A stretch of 64,000 nt of DNA, from positions 18,355,001-18,419,000 of the forward strand of contig NC_088342.1 in the NCBI RefSeq assembly GCF_036884655.1, written 5' to 3'. Positions 15,469 to 27,266 of the stretch are shown here, piece after piece. How positions within the stretch are numbered: position 1 is the first letter of the stretch; the number at the start of each line of letters is the position of its first letter. The notes under the pieces were generated by a model, which did not search any database, was not told the DNA's origin, and saw nothing but the letters and a program-made list of their open reading frames with translations. Source of the stretch: Musa acuminata AAA Group. Its lineage: Eukaryota > Streptophyta > Magnoliopsida > Zingiberales > Musaceae. The translations under genes were made by a program, and so were the position numbers.

Positions 15469-16577
15469 GTTTTGTTGAAACAAGGTTGGGATTGTCTAAA
15501 CTTATAAACTTCATCCCTTAGTGTATAGAGGTGATATTTACTCGATTCTAAATCTTACATAATCCTAATAGAATCTTTTAAAATATATCAAAAGGCTATA
15601 GCCTAATCATATTTTTAATAGAGTTAATTCAGTAAAACCAAACCTCTTTTCAAAAAATAGAAGATTCTAAGCACCTCATATTAGGACAATAATAACTCTA
15701 CGTACCAATCTTAAATTAAATTTATGCTAAAGGTTTTAAAACCCTAAGAGAATCATCCTAAATATATCTAAAATTTATAGATAAATTTAAATTCTAGATT
15801 ACTTATAAGTAGTTGAAAAAATTAGCCTATAATCTATAAAAGTAAACCCTTAGATATAGCAAGGGAAGAGTTTAGCTTTTTCTTGTTTCAATCTTCCTTA
15901 GAGTTAGGATTTTATGATCTCTTTGAGAGAAACTTAGTGAATGACCGAAAAAGAGAGAAAGAGTCATGGGTTATCAATTGGATAAAAAGGATGAGGACAA
16001 AATTAAGATAGAAGTACTTAAGAGGTTGTCTTAAGGTCTGGAGCTCAATTCCATTAGGCTTCATTTTAAGTTTTTTTTTTCCAAAAAATATAATTTTAAT
16101 ATTACAGTAACCTTAATTGAGTTTAATTTGGTTTGATAAAAATAATATTTTAATCTAAACTCATCCTTTAATCTGACTTATGTATCTCAACATTTTAGTA
16201 TAATACTTATCCTTGATTTACATGTCTATTTAACTTTTTATTATTCTATCCATACATAAGTAGCTTATTATCATCCATATACACACGAGGTTTAAAACAT
16301 AAATTTTTTTTATTTTAATCATGTTCTAATTTATTAGTTTAAGTTAAAATTGATTATAATTCAATTGTAACTTCTAGTCGCATGTTTATTATCATAACTT
16401 AACCTCATATTCTAAGTCCATTAGCACACTTTTAGCTTGTTATACTATGCTTAATATAAACAATAATGCTTATGCATGCTCATTTAATATTTCATAAAAT
16501 ACTAAGAATGATATTTTTAGAAAGCATATATAATATTCAAAGTTAAAAATATGAGCATGTTATTTATCATATTTATG

Positions 16578-16617
<40 letters not shown>

Positions 16618-16778
16618 TGTACTCTAATTCAATACGTATAAGACTCGAATATTATAAATATTAATTATAAAAATTTTACCTTTACAAATCTATTAATCAA
16701 GCAAGATTATATCTCGTGTGGTGATCCACTTGCGACACCTGTCCGAGTACAAGATATTTCAATCATCCTTTATTTTTA

Positions 16779-16829
<51 letters not shown>

Positions 16830-18124
16830 CTTCTTAAGCTTCTATTAAAATAATAATAATAAAATCAATGTTTGAGGCAATTAAAGGACTAGATGATTTA
16901 GCAAAGAAGCGAATTCAAAATGTTTTTAATCAGCAAACTTTGGGAATGCATGATGCAGATCAATGCACGAGGGATTGGAAGGCATCTCGAGATCTACAGG
17001 TTCCTAACCAAGGTTTTCTAGTGATTTCTGGTGCTTTCAGTCCACAAGAGGTTGCTGGTCAATGGCCAGCTTGCATGCTATAGTTTACGTATACTGATGG
17101 AAGTCCAGGAGACAAGAGGGAAAGCTTTAGTGGCATACCATGGTCCCCAGAACATAGTCTGAGAGCAAGTCCAGATGTCTGTCTTCTGTGTTGGCTTTTC
17201 CATGACCTTTGGGAGTTTTGCCTAATTTGCTTTATTGGCCAGATGGACCACATCCCATCTACCCTACATGTTGCAACTCACCACAATCATTTCGATTGAT
17301 GTGTCTCTTCTGCATCCACAAGTTCTGGTCCCAATTCGCTCGACTGCCACGACAATCACCATAGAGTGCCAACATTTTCTCTAAGAGTGACTCATCTCTT
17401 CTTAGTGGAGAATAACAAGACCTCAGCTTGATGAACTTAGCCATCAATCCAAAACTCTTATTATTAGAATAAGTTGAATGATACATATATGCTAAAACTA
17501 ACTTTGTGGCCCATCATTTCCGGCATATATTCTCTTGTTAGTGGTTTATGGCATATGTATAAAGTACCAATTCATTTTCATTATGAGTCAGAAATCTTAA
17601 AAATTCATTATAATTCTTTACCAAAGTGGATGCTAAGTCAAGGGTAAGGGTGCACATGAAGATCGCACATATTCTACGCTAATTATATATTATCTTTTAT
17701 ACTTGAATCATTGTAATATCTCTATACTTAAAACAATTATATTAAAATTTTTATAATAATAACAATAAAATAATTTACTCTCTTCTTTTTTTTTTTCTAC
17801 TTTACATGTTAGTCATTAGTCACGTTAACGAAAGATACAGCACAACACATGATAATATCATGCGTAGGACTGACTTAAAATCAAAGAATATAAAAGTAAT
17901 TTCAACGGTGATGTGTCGTTGCTTCTACGATGACGATCACCCTGTCGGCATCACTGTCGCTGTGGTATCGGAGGCTGTCGTCGACGAGGGCCTTAGGCAC
18001 TCTGTTGTCATCAGGCAGTCGTTTGCCTGTCGACAACGGGAATGAGAATGAGAACGAGTATTCTCCTATTTTGATATATTGATGTAATAGAGGAGAAAGA
18101 TATAAGCTTAGATTGCAGCAGCGA
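15469..18124. other. AT-rich intergenic region
   Basis: Contains a (TA)n tract at 16580-16613 and an (AAT)n/(ATT)n inverted pair at 16779-16828. A 71-codon frame at 16868-17083 (plus) and a 75-codon frame at 17259-17486 (minus) have more even base composition than the surroundings, but I recognise no domain in either. A moderately GC-richer patch at 17900-18050 is also unassigned. No RNA gene was seen. Confidence 0.6.
16779..16828. repeat. (AAT)n-(ATT)n perfect inverted microsatellite
   Basis: A run of TAA/AAT units turns directly into ATT units, giving a near-perfect palindrome of about 50 bp able to form a cruciform or hairpin. Confidence 0.9.
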
Positions 18125-18319
18125 ATGCCATCTGGTTGGACCAACTACTTAGACCAATCCTTGGGTGAGTGCTCTCAGCCTCTTGTCTACGGCAAAGGTG
18201 GTTCCTTTGAAGAAGAGGAGGAGCATGACCTGTCCATGGTCTCCGATGCATCCTCCGGGCCTCCTCATTTCCCCGAAGAGGTCAAGTATTCCTATTGCTT
18301 TCTTCGCTCCATCACTTAG
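18125..18319 (+). CDS. SOB FIVE-LIKE (SOFL) family protein, short or partial
   Basis: The ATG at 18125 opens a 64-codon frame. It contains the two signature blocks of plant SOFL proteins: SGWTNYLDQS near the N-terminus (family form SGWTxYL) and DLSMVSDASSGPPHF about 30 residues later, separated by an acidic run (EEEEEH). SOFL proteins are small plant-specific proteins linked by genetics to cytokinin levels; their biochemical role is unclear. Family members are usually well over 100 residues, and here the frame closes soon after the second block (stop 18317-18319). Either a splice donor follows the second block (GAGGTCAAGT at about 18279) or the gene is decayed. A later stretch near 18510-18530 could read IFDF, reminiscent of the family C-terminus, but in another frame. 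The identification rests on motif memory without a search. Confidence 0.6.
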   Translation: MPSGWTNYLDQSLGECSQPLVYGKGGSFEEEEEHDLSMVSDASSGPPHFPEEVKYSYCFLRSIT

Positions 18320-19086
18320 CCATCAGGATAGCGACTGCCTACAAAGGAGTGCCCAAGACACTTACTTATAGAGGCTTCGACGTCACAACGATCGTGATAG
18401 CAGCATTGACGGGGCGACCATCGCTCTATTACTATTGAAATTATCTTTTGCTCATCGGTCTCATGTCAATCCATCCTGCTCCGTCAATAAAACCAATAAT
18501 ATTAGAAAAAAAGGGATGAAATATTTGACTTTTATAACCGTGAGACTCCCAGTGTAAATTTTTGAGGTACACGATTCATAATATTAAGAGAGTCCAAATA
18601 CAAGGGCTAATCTATAATTAGCCCCAAATACAAGAGTATACATCATGGTATTAAAAAAAGAAAAAAAGAAAAAAGGCAAGCATCATTTTGGCGAAGTATA
18701 ACTTCATAGCTAAAAGAGAATTACATCACATAAGAAGAACGCAGCAAGTCAGTCATTTTCGCTGATTGATGACTTGTATTTATTTCGATGCTTAAGCATA
18801 AATAACTTTTATTTCAATGCCACATTATCTTCCTAATTAAGGATCTCTTTTCTCATCAAACTGCACAATTACTATTTTGTCTATGAATTCTCAATGTTCC
18901 TCCTCCGTTATAAATTGCTATAGTTAAAAAAAATTATTAATCATAGTTTATCATAAGATCCTGAAGTTAAATTATGTTTTTATTATTTATCACTAAAAAA
19001 ATAAATATGTTTTTGCTAACTTACAGAATGGTTCGCATATCTTGTATAAAGCTCGATTTTCTGAAGAGGCAAAATTCTTCTTTTTT

Positions 19087-19133
19087 CTTCTTCTTCTTCT
19101 TCTTCTTCTTCTTCTTCTTCTTCTTCTTCTTCT
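19087..19133. repeat. (TTC)n microsatellite
   Basis: About 16 TTC units preceded by a T-rich run. Confidence 0.97.
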
Positions 19134-19429
19134 GGAGAAAACAACTTTAAGAAACCTAGTTGGATTTAGTTTCCCAAATATCGATGATTTTTTTTTTTTT
19201 TACTTATTTGGAGCTCAATATGATCGATAATTGTACAAAATGCTAAGTATTTATACTGGGAAATGGTGCTCCTCAATTTCATTTGATGATGGTCTTTTAA
19301 TATAGAGTTAATGGACAACCAGAAAGAAGAATGAGAAAAGCAATAATAAGATTTACCAGAAGAGTTTTGAAAAACTAAACTTTATCTATAAGATAAGATA
19401 TTCAAATTTAAATAACTAATCCATCTATC

Positions 19430-19496
<67 letters not shown>

Positions 19497-19513
19497 TATT
19501 ATTATTATTATTT
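19430..19513. repeat. (TTA)n microsatellite
   Basis: About 27 TTA units with one TAC interruption near 19492. It directly abuts the SINE-like segment and would be that element's A/T-rich tail if the SINE reading is right. Confidence 0.95.
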
Positions 19514-19620
19514 TACAAATGGCAGGAGAGGAAGGTAAGATTCGAACTGGTAAACCCTTATCACCAACTGTCAAAGTTTTGTAGCTAAAACTCCACAGAA
19601 GATTTTAGGTGAGATTAGGA
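19514..19620 (-). mobile_element. Possible SINE (tRNA-like head, AAT tail)
   Basis: On the minus strand the segment holds TTAGCTACAAAAC (loosely like a pol III box A) and about 35 nt later CAGTTCGAATCTTACC (close to box B GGTTCGANNCC). It then ends in TTTGTAAAAT followed by an (AAT)n tract. Order and spacing fit a tRNA-derived SINE whose 3' tail became a microsatellite. I could not define target duplications, and no second copy is in the window. Confidence 0.35.
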
Positions 19621-20671
19621 ATCCTCAAATTTTTAATTTATGATAAATTGACATATTTAAGCACTGTCATTAACAGACCTGCCTGACGAAGTTTCCAGAC
19701 TTGAGCTTTCCTTTTACTTTGGTTATCATTATCTCAGTCATTCTCTACTAAACATAAGATCCAATGCCAACAAAAAAGAAAATAATAATAATAAATGTAA
19801 AGTGTTTGTTGAAAGAGAGATTTGGAGTCATTTAAAATGGACAGCTGAAAAGTGGACAAGATGCGTGTATCATGAAGCAATATTTTTGACAGGGGGAGTT
19901 TAACCAACCACTCCATCGATTGGAGATCCTTTGTTCGAATTCCTAAAGAGCAATTATTAAGTTTGAAATGGATATGGATGACTTCACTTACTCTCGAGTG
20001 GCTGTCACTTTTTTTACTTCCTTTCGCTGACCATATCCATCCAGGTGTCTTTTGCGTAGGACACAGTGTCGTCATTGGTCTTTATAGCTGTGATGAACCA
20101 TGGAGGGAGCATGTAAGTCTCGTTTTGCTTGTGTGCATGAGGTTAAATCGAAGCCCCTATCTATCTTCTTTATGTATGTAGGTGGGCCTAATATTGGGGA
20201 ACTTATGCCATCAATTAAGGAATTGATGTGATTTCATTAAGATTGATGGTGTCAAAAGAAAATTAAATTTTAATTTAGAGAAAAGATTCATTTCGTCCAT
20301 CATAAATAGTCGGGATGTTACTATACAGATATCATGATATTAAATATAGACGCTGGAAAGGAAGAAAAAAAAAAGAGTCAGATATCATCATGATATATCA
20401 CTTGTGCCAAACATATCTAGATTGGTTTGCACCGACAGTAGAACTGGTCTCATGCAGGCTCGAACGAAGAGTGGAGTTTGCATTGACAAGGCTGGATCCG
20501 TGCATAGGCACTCGTGATCTAACACTCTAGTACAAGGAGTCCAGATAAAAAGGGGGAGGGACCTCTTCGACCTAAACCGATGCAGACACCGTGGAGCACA
20601 AGCTTTTCATCATATGATCCCTCGCCCATTCGCTTTGGAAGCATGCTTGCCGTCTATAATCTCCGCTTCAA

Positions 20672-20677
20672 CACGTG
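20672..20677. promoter_or_regulatory. G-box CACGTG upstream of NF-YB
   Basis: A perfect palindromic CACGTG about 190 bp before the NF-YB start codon, the core site of plant bHLH and bZIP factors. A TA-rich candidate TATA element (ACTATATTC) lies near 20803. Functional use is inferred from position only. Confidence 0.4.
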
Positions 20678-20865
20678 CGAGTCTCGTCAAAGCGTCATCT
20701 TCCCGGAAGACATGGATCTGCCCGTCTACAGAAGAAGCCAACACATGAATCTTCTTTGAGAGACCTCCAACTTATGTACTCTCTTCATGCTTACAAATAC
20801 AGACTATATTCTTTTATCTATATACGAGGCCGCAGGTGCAACGTGTCTGTGCTCCCAAGGAGTTG

Positions 20866-21351
20866 ATGGCCGATAGCTCGGGGAATAGCCAAGAAGCACA
20901 AGGGCAGGCCCTCGGCACGTCCGCGGGAGCGGGCTCAGGTGATGGCAGCATCAAGGAGCAAGACAGGTTGCTGCCGATTGCCAACGTGGGAAGGATCATG
21001 AAGCAGATGCTGCCCCCCAACGCGAAGATCTCAAAGGAAGCCAAGGAGACGATGCAGGAGTGCGTGTCGGAGTTCATCAGCTTCGTCACGGCCGAGGCCT
21101 CCGACCGGTGCCACAAGGAGAAGCGCAAGACGGTGAACGGGGACGACATCTGCTGGGCGCTCGGCACGCTTGGCTTCGACGACTATGCGGAGCCGATGAG
21201 GCGGTACTTGCACAAGTATCGTGAGGTCGAAGGCGATCGATCTGCAAGCAATGGTCAGAATACCAGGAGTAGCAACTTCGGCACCGGAGATGATCAGACG
21301 TTGTTCGATGACATGGACAGGAACAATCCTTCAACATCGAGGAGGTATTAG
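20866..21351 (+). CDS. NF-YB: NF-YB (HAP3/CBF-A) subunit of the CCAAT-binding factor
   Basis: 161-residue single-exon protein starting MADSSGNSQ, the only ATG in this frame before the conserved core. Residues about 27-122 form the NF-YB histone-fold core: the entry block [20 protein letters not shown], then [19 protein letters not shown], then [19 protein letters not shown] and [21 protein letters not shown] dimerises with NF-YC through the histone fold and then binds NF-YA to recognise CCAAT boxes in the nucleus. The core has no frame disruption. Flanks are low-complexity (Ser/Gly/Asn), as usual. Local GC content rises sharply over the core against the AT-rich surroundings. The Cys in DDICWA and the core sequence suggest the NF-YB4/5-like branch of the non-LEC1 type; that subgrouping is tentative. 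Lack of introns is common in this family. Confidence 0.93.
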   Translation: MADSSGNSQEAQGQALGTSAGAGSGDGSIKEQDRLLPIANVGRIMKQMLPPNAKISKEAKETMQECVSEFISFVTAEASDRCHKEKRKTVNGDDICWALGTLGFDDYAEPMRRYLHKYREVEGDRSASNGQNTRSSNFGTGDDQTLFDDMDRNNPSTSRRY

Positions 21352-21738
21352 CTAGGTCTGAGGATGATGATGGCGTCGAGTCAGTGGGTAAGAAATCTCA
21401 TGTTTCTGCCTCGAGTTTTTTCTTATTCTTGAAGCTGCTCCCTTTCTTCTGTACTCTCTCTGTCAAGCAAAGGTTGCGGTTCAAGCTTCGACACCTATGT
21501 ATCTTTTGATCATATGGTGGGAGCTGTAGTGCCGCTGCCTTTCATCAAGTTGTTGCCCGTATTCTAGTATCACTTGTTAGGCAGTCTTGAGCTATCGCAA
21601 TTAAATGTAGGGGGTCTTAACTTATTTGTACAAACAGTAGGTGAGACAATATGTAAGATGTCCTTTCATGCTATATCATGTGCTTCTGTCTTTCCAAAAT
21701 TTGAAGAGAAAACGAATAGTGGACACACACATGTTCAG

Positions 21739-21741
<3 letters not shown>

Positions 21742-21769
<28 letters not shown>
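21742..21769. repeat. (GA)n microsatellite
   Basis: About 14 GA units, roughly 390 bp after the NF-YB stop, possibly within its 3' transcribed region. Confidence 0.95.
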
Positions 21770-21772
<3 letters not shown>

Positions 21773-24700
21773 GGATATTAGAGATGGAAAATATCACTCG
21801 TGAGAATTACATGTTAGCTTGCCTTTCCTTTTTCTTCCTCTACTCGTGTCGTAAGAGCTTAAATTGCTTATTGGTGTTGTCAATTCAAGTCCTTGAGGCA
21901 TGCATCACCAAGCTTAAACAATTGTTTCTCTCGTTATAGTATTATAAGACCTGTAACTGGCTTTTGCAAGTTGAGTTGACTGTCTACTGTCCATTGTCTC
22001 CAAGAAAAGGTTACAAAGGACAAAGGACTAGATTGTATGAATGAGAGGATTACAGTGATGGAATTGTTCTCCACTTTTTTTTTGAACTGTTCTATACTAT
22101 ATATACTTTTTGAATTGTTTTATGCTATCAATTCATTATACTTGCTACAGATCTACTAAAATACTTCCTCATTCAACAAAAAAAAAAGTATGAATATTGA
22201 GGATTCTTGAGAGAGAGCATGAATCTTGAGTAGGCATGTGAGGTGCCATTTTATGCAATCATTGGTCTTCATTTTTACACCAATAAGATATCAAAATAGA
22301 TCGAGCAAGTACCTAACTCAATTTTACGCCAATGAGATATCATCAAGTAAGTACCTGTTAGGATCACCTCATGTTAACGTTTTGGACTTGGTGCAATTTG
22401 CTCATGTCAACTTAGTTTGTGTTGGTATGGAAGATTAACTAGGTGTTGCATTAATTTCCAAAATTCCTTTCAGTGTGCTTGTTGGAGAGTTCTTGTGCTT
22501 TTACTCCACAATATCGATATGTCAAGATAAAAAATGGCTGCCTTTTTTCTAGAATATGTTGGTGATGATGAACATGAACATGGGAAAAATATCTTAACTG
22601 TTAACTAATTAGTTGGTATAGTTAGTATGATGAGAAATTATGCGAGATTGTTAATATAAAGAGAAAATTGCATGGGGTGCCATTTGGAGTTGTTATTTAT
22701 AAAACATCATTGCGATGAACTTAAATATTATTTAAATATTATTTTACCATATATTCCCATGCAACCATCTAAAATCTTACACAAATGTTATTGTCGTCGG
22801 TTGATTATTAGCAGAATAACATTAAAACTCATTATGATATCACGTATATGTATGCTCCTACAAATCAGTAAATTTATTTATCCTTCATATTTTTTTTATA
22901 TTTTTAAAACTCATTGGTAATCCTACTTGATGGCAATTAGCATGAAGGATTAAAATATAAATATTTTAAGGAACATATGGCCAAGTATTTGGAGGGATAT
23001 ACATGTTATATTAATTTGAGGAGGGGAAATAATAATTTTTAAACTTTGAAAGTATAAATATCTTAATGCATCTGATTTTTGAATAAGTATGATACAATTT
23101 GTATCTTATTTATCTGATTTATTTCGATTCCTTCCACCAAACACCTATTAGCACTTTTGGATGTCGAAAATACTCATACATTGTTGCATTTTGTATATAT
23201 TTTTTACTTTAATTAATTTTTGGAGAATAATATTTGTTCCTTTAAAAAAAAAAAAGACATTGATATTTTGTTTCTCATTTTTATAAAGATAAAATACAAA
23301 AAAGAACAAGAAACTTATAAGGGACTGAGCTACCATCAAACAATTGGATAAACGATGGTTGACTGAAGAAAAAACAACTACGATTGACTGAAGAAAAGAA
23401 CAATACTTTTCACTGTGAATCGTACGAACCAGCAAGTCATAATTATTGAGCAGCAAAATGCATGTGACAATATAAATCGCATGGGCATCTGCAAATCCTT
23501 GCTACCGCAACCTTTGGCATGGCTGTGCGTAAGAAACCATCAACGACTGAGAACTTTTTGATTGACACCAAAGATGAATCCTAGAATCTCATCACGGAAG
23601 AAGCTACTTAATCTTGAAGTTGAGATATTACAGGTAGTGAAAAATGCCGTCTCCTTCAATTATCACACCATTGTTAGCCACCATGAATTATTAGACGGTC
23701 GAAAGAAAAGCTTAGTGACAATGAAAAATCTCTTGGAGCATAAAAACGTCCAACACTTTCTTTTTCTTCAAGCAAACAAAAAGACTTCAAACTGGAAGGG
23801 AGGGTTTCCACGTACATATGGATTTTGAAGACATTGATTTAACATGCTCCTCCTCATATTGGATCACATCAAGATTCGAGCATCAATAAATATTAGGCAA
23901 TACGGTTCCAAACATGTCATAGGTGTTTCATTTATTTGTCTGCCATACCGAGTTTGCACACATTCCTTCCTCTCTTCTCAATCTTGATATCTCCTCTCTG
24001 ACACAAAGATAACCTTTGCGCGATATCAGTTCATCAACGACAATAAAATTATGAACGTTAATGGGATTACATAGAAAAAGAATTTCCACTGAGTTGGTGG
24101 AGAGTTAGTACTAAATCACCTATTCATTAGATTATTAGTTAGTGAAGTCTAGTGAAAGCTTCTGGAGGTTTAAAAGATGGTGTGTTGATTAAGCTATCCA
24201 GTAAAATAGGAACTAAGCGATAGGTGTAAATTTGTGCAAGAAAAAGTGAAGCTTCTGTTGAGCAACAACACACAAGCTTTTTGGTACCATTTCCTTGCAA
24301 TTCACGAAGGAATGGTGCGTGATGTGCGTCACATAGGATAGATAATATGAGAGAGAGAAGACGTGAAGAATGAGGAACTGCAGCCAGTCAGCAGATGGTG
24401 GGTGATGTATCCGAGGCCGTGGGTGGCATCTTTTAACTGGGGAAGCTCACGACTAAAAAGCTATTATAAATCTCTAATGCTCGCCCTTCTTTTGATCACC
24501 CACCACAAGAAGCTGACACCAATGCCACTGTCAGAAAGCAATTGTCTACCATTCAGTAATAAGCTCAACTGGGATGACTAATGCCATGATCTCTCCGTTG
24601 ATGTGAGCTAAGTTTAATTTTATGCCCCTAGAGTTTTTTTTTTTTTCTTCTTCTTCTTCTTCTTAGATGATTTTAGCCAACAAGAAATTACTTACTATAT

Positions 24701-25747
24701 CGAAGTATTGTTATCAAAATATACATGCACCATGCTTTGTTTTTTGCTTTCTCATTTCTTTTTCTAACACATTAGTGACTTGATTGAAACGATCCAATTT
24801 TCTTTTCCACTCAGAATAAAATTCTAAATTATAATATCACCGTCATTTATGTACGTACCTTCCAAAAAATAATATTATAAATCTTATATTTTTCTCTCAT
24901 CAAACTTAAGTATGCAATCTTATATCTAAATATAAAAAAAAATATTTTCATAACTTAATCTGAATCACCCAAATTAGAGTAAGGCCCGCCCTCTGAATAA
25001 AAGAGGACTTTCAAACCTAGCTCTAGCCCAAAAATCTAACTCGATCTTGAAAAGATCATGCAACAGATGTTCAAAAGCTTGAAATCAAGATCAAATGCTA
25101 ACCAAAAACATGTGCAGTCTCAACTTTAGTCTCATGTGTGGTAAGTTCTTGATCCACCAACGATTCATCAGTTGAGAGTGTCTCAAACCACTAAGAGATA
25201 GCAGCATCCTATTCGTCATCATACCCAACATCAAAAAGAAGAAGAAGAAGAAGAAGAAAAAAAAAAAAAGGTTCGGAGTGCACCACTTATTCTTCCAATG
25301 GCTTGAAAAGATGATGCGTCCTCTTTCAATCTCCCATGACACCAAGGAAATTATGGTCAATCAAGTTCGTATATGGACTCAACTAGTTCCACATGTCATG
25401 TATTTTTTGGCATATCCGAAGAGAGGTGAATGAGATCGTACCTGCTCTCAAATGTCATCATGGACAAAAACAAATGAGCAAGATGGTTTTCATAGGAGAT
25501 GCTCATAACTAATTGTTTGATTTAGTATATATATATGTATCTCTTGGTTGAGCTTATGGTTTGCAGGTCATGTATCCATTTAGTTAGTATATATTTCTTG
25601 GTTGAGTGTGCATCTCTTGATTGAGTTTAGGAAATGCATACACTGCCCTCTTAAGAAAGATCTTTGTACTTTTTATGATCATCTATCTATTTTTTTTTAG
25701 ATTACAATATAAAATATTTAAGCATTATTATTAATTCTTTAAGATAT
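21770..25747. other. AT-rich intergenic region without recognised genes
   Basis: Frames at 22672-22920, 23562-23828 and 24363-24581 were read and show no family resemblance. There are short T runs, a (TTC)n patch at 24643-24664 and a GAA/poly-A patch at 25238-25269. I see no element ends or RNA genes. Confidence 0.55.
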
Positions 25748-25934
25748 TGTTGATAGAAGATAAGATTTTCCTAACTATATGAGGAAATTTCTCTATTCTG
25801 TTGAGGAAAATCCTTCCTCCTAATTTGTATAAATAGGAGAAGGAACGTGTTAATGTATTAAAGCATCTTCAACTATTAAATAAAGCTTCATTCAATATTT
25901 ATTCTTATCTTCTATTATTTCTATCAATTGTACA
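25748..25934 (+). repeat. Possible short solo LTR
   Basis: Begins TGTTGATAGAAG, contains a TATA box with context TTGTATAAATAGGAG (about 25825), a polyadenylation-like AATAAAGC about 50 bp later, and reaches TTGTACA. This promoter plus poly(A) layout in under 200 bp is typical of short copia LTRs. A downstream TTGGTACTAA (about 25969) only weakly resembles a primer site. Exact ends are uncertain and no partner LTR is in the window. Confidence 0.4.
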
Positions 25935-27207
25935 ATTCTCTTATGCTTGTTTGATCTTCTTTCAAGTATTGGTACTAATTCATCAACTCTCTTAAAGATT
26001 GTCATATCAAATATTTTGGCTGTATGATGAGAGTCGATAGTGTAAATAGGAGCAATTCGGCACTCTTGGCATGATGCTTAGTGGACTTGGTGATAAGATA
26101 TAAAGATAAATAAACTTTTGTATATGAACAAATACTAGTAGGCCATAATACACAGCGAAATTAAATGGAATCATAATCAAATAGAACATCAAGATATACG
26201 TAAAAAACTCCTCCAATGTGAAGAGTAAAAATCACATAATCCACAATAATAATAATGAATATATAAATCTTAATCTCTTACCCAAAACCCTAGTAACAAT
26301 CATAAGAGAATAACTTGGATACAAGGATCATGTCACTGTCAATAATATCTAAATTCTTCTTCACGTAATCATAACAAGAATCTACTATAGGTTTGATCTA
26401 ACCTGAGATAAGAACACTGCCTAAATGATTGAAAACAATCTCTCTACCTTATTTTTATTTTTTTTCTTTTTTTCTTCTTGGATTTTTATCTTTTTCTCCT
26501 TTTTGTTTAGCTATTACTAAGAACTCACATGCTGCCCTATTTATGTCTATTTTCGTAATCACCATATATCTCCCTAATATGAATTAGAATTAAATTTAAA
26601 AAAAAATGAGTTATGAGTTATTGAAATCCATTATTAACTGAATTATATACTGTCAACCCAATACTTGGACTCATTTGTAGTCCTTCAAAAATAAGTACTG
26701 TACTCTTGGCATGATGCTGAACTTGACAGACTGACTAAGGTGGAAAGAGGACACACGTCGGGAGATTAAGACAATCGACCCAGCAATCCACTCGATCTCA
26801 CAGTCCGACGCTGACTTGCACATGCTTTTGACCTGATCAGGATAATGATCGTTCGCCTGACATGGATTCCATCAAAGGTGCTCGAGTTCTCATGTAGCAG
26901 GACCCGATGTTTGATGTGGGTTCGTTTGGATCGACTTCGTCGTTCATAACTAACACTCGTACTTGGCATTATCATTATTAAATGTATGCTTAATTTTATC
27001 ATATTATCGATCTATCTTTAGCTTTTACACGTTTGGAGTAATGGTTTAAATCGTTACTCATCTTTTCTTTTTGTCTTACCATATGTAAGCTAATGACATT
27101 TTTGGTGTGAGAACTATTTTGGAGGTGTCATTTATAACCATACTTTACATGAAATTATTTGAAGGCGACTTTATAAGTAGAATCTGGATGGGATCTTTTT
27201 CCTTTCT

Positions 27208-27266
<59 letters not shown>

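Larger units (their letters stand above)
18320..20671. other. Intergenic region with simple repeats
   Basis: Holds (TTC)n at 19087-19133, (TTA)n at 19430-19513, a SINE-like segment after it, and A/T-rich sequence otherwise. Short frames at 19734-20075 (minus), 19963-20181 and 20315-20530 lack recognisable domains and coding character. Confidence 0.6.

Noticed and set aside
18113..18371. Second frame (18165-18371) over the SOFL-like region
   Set aside because: It is +1 to the frame with both conserved blocks and has no similarity of its own.
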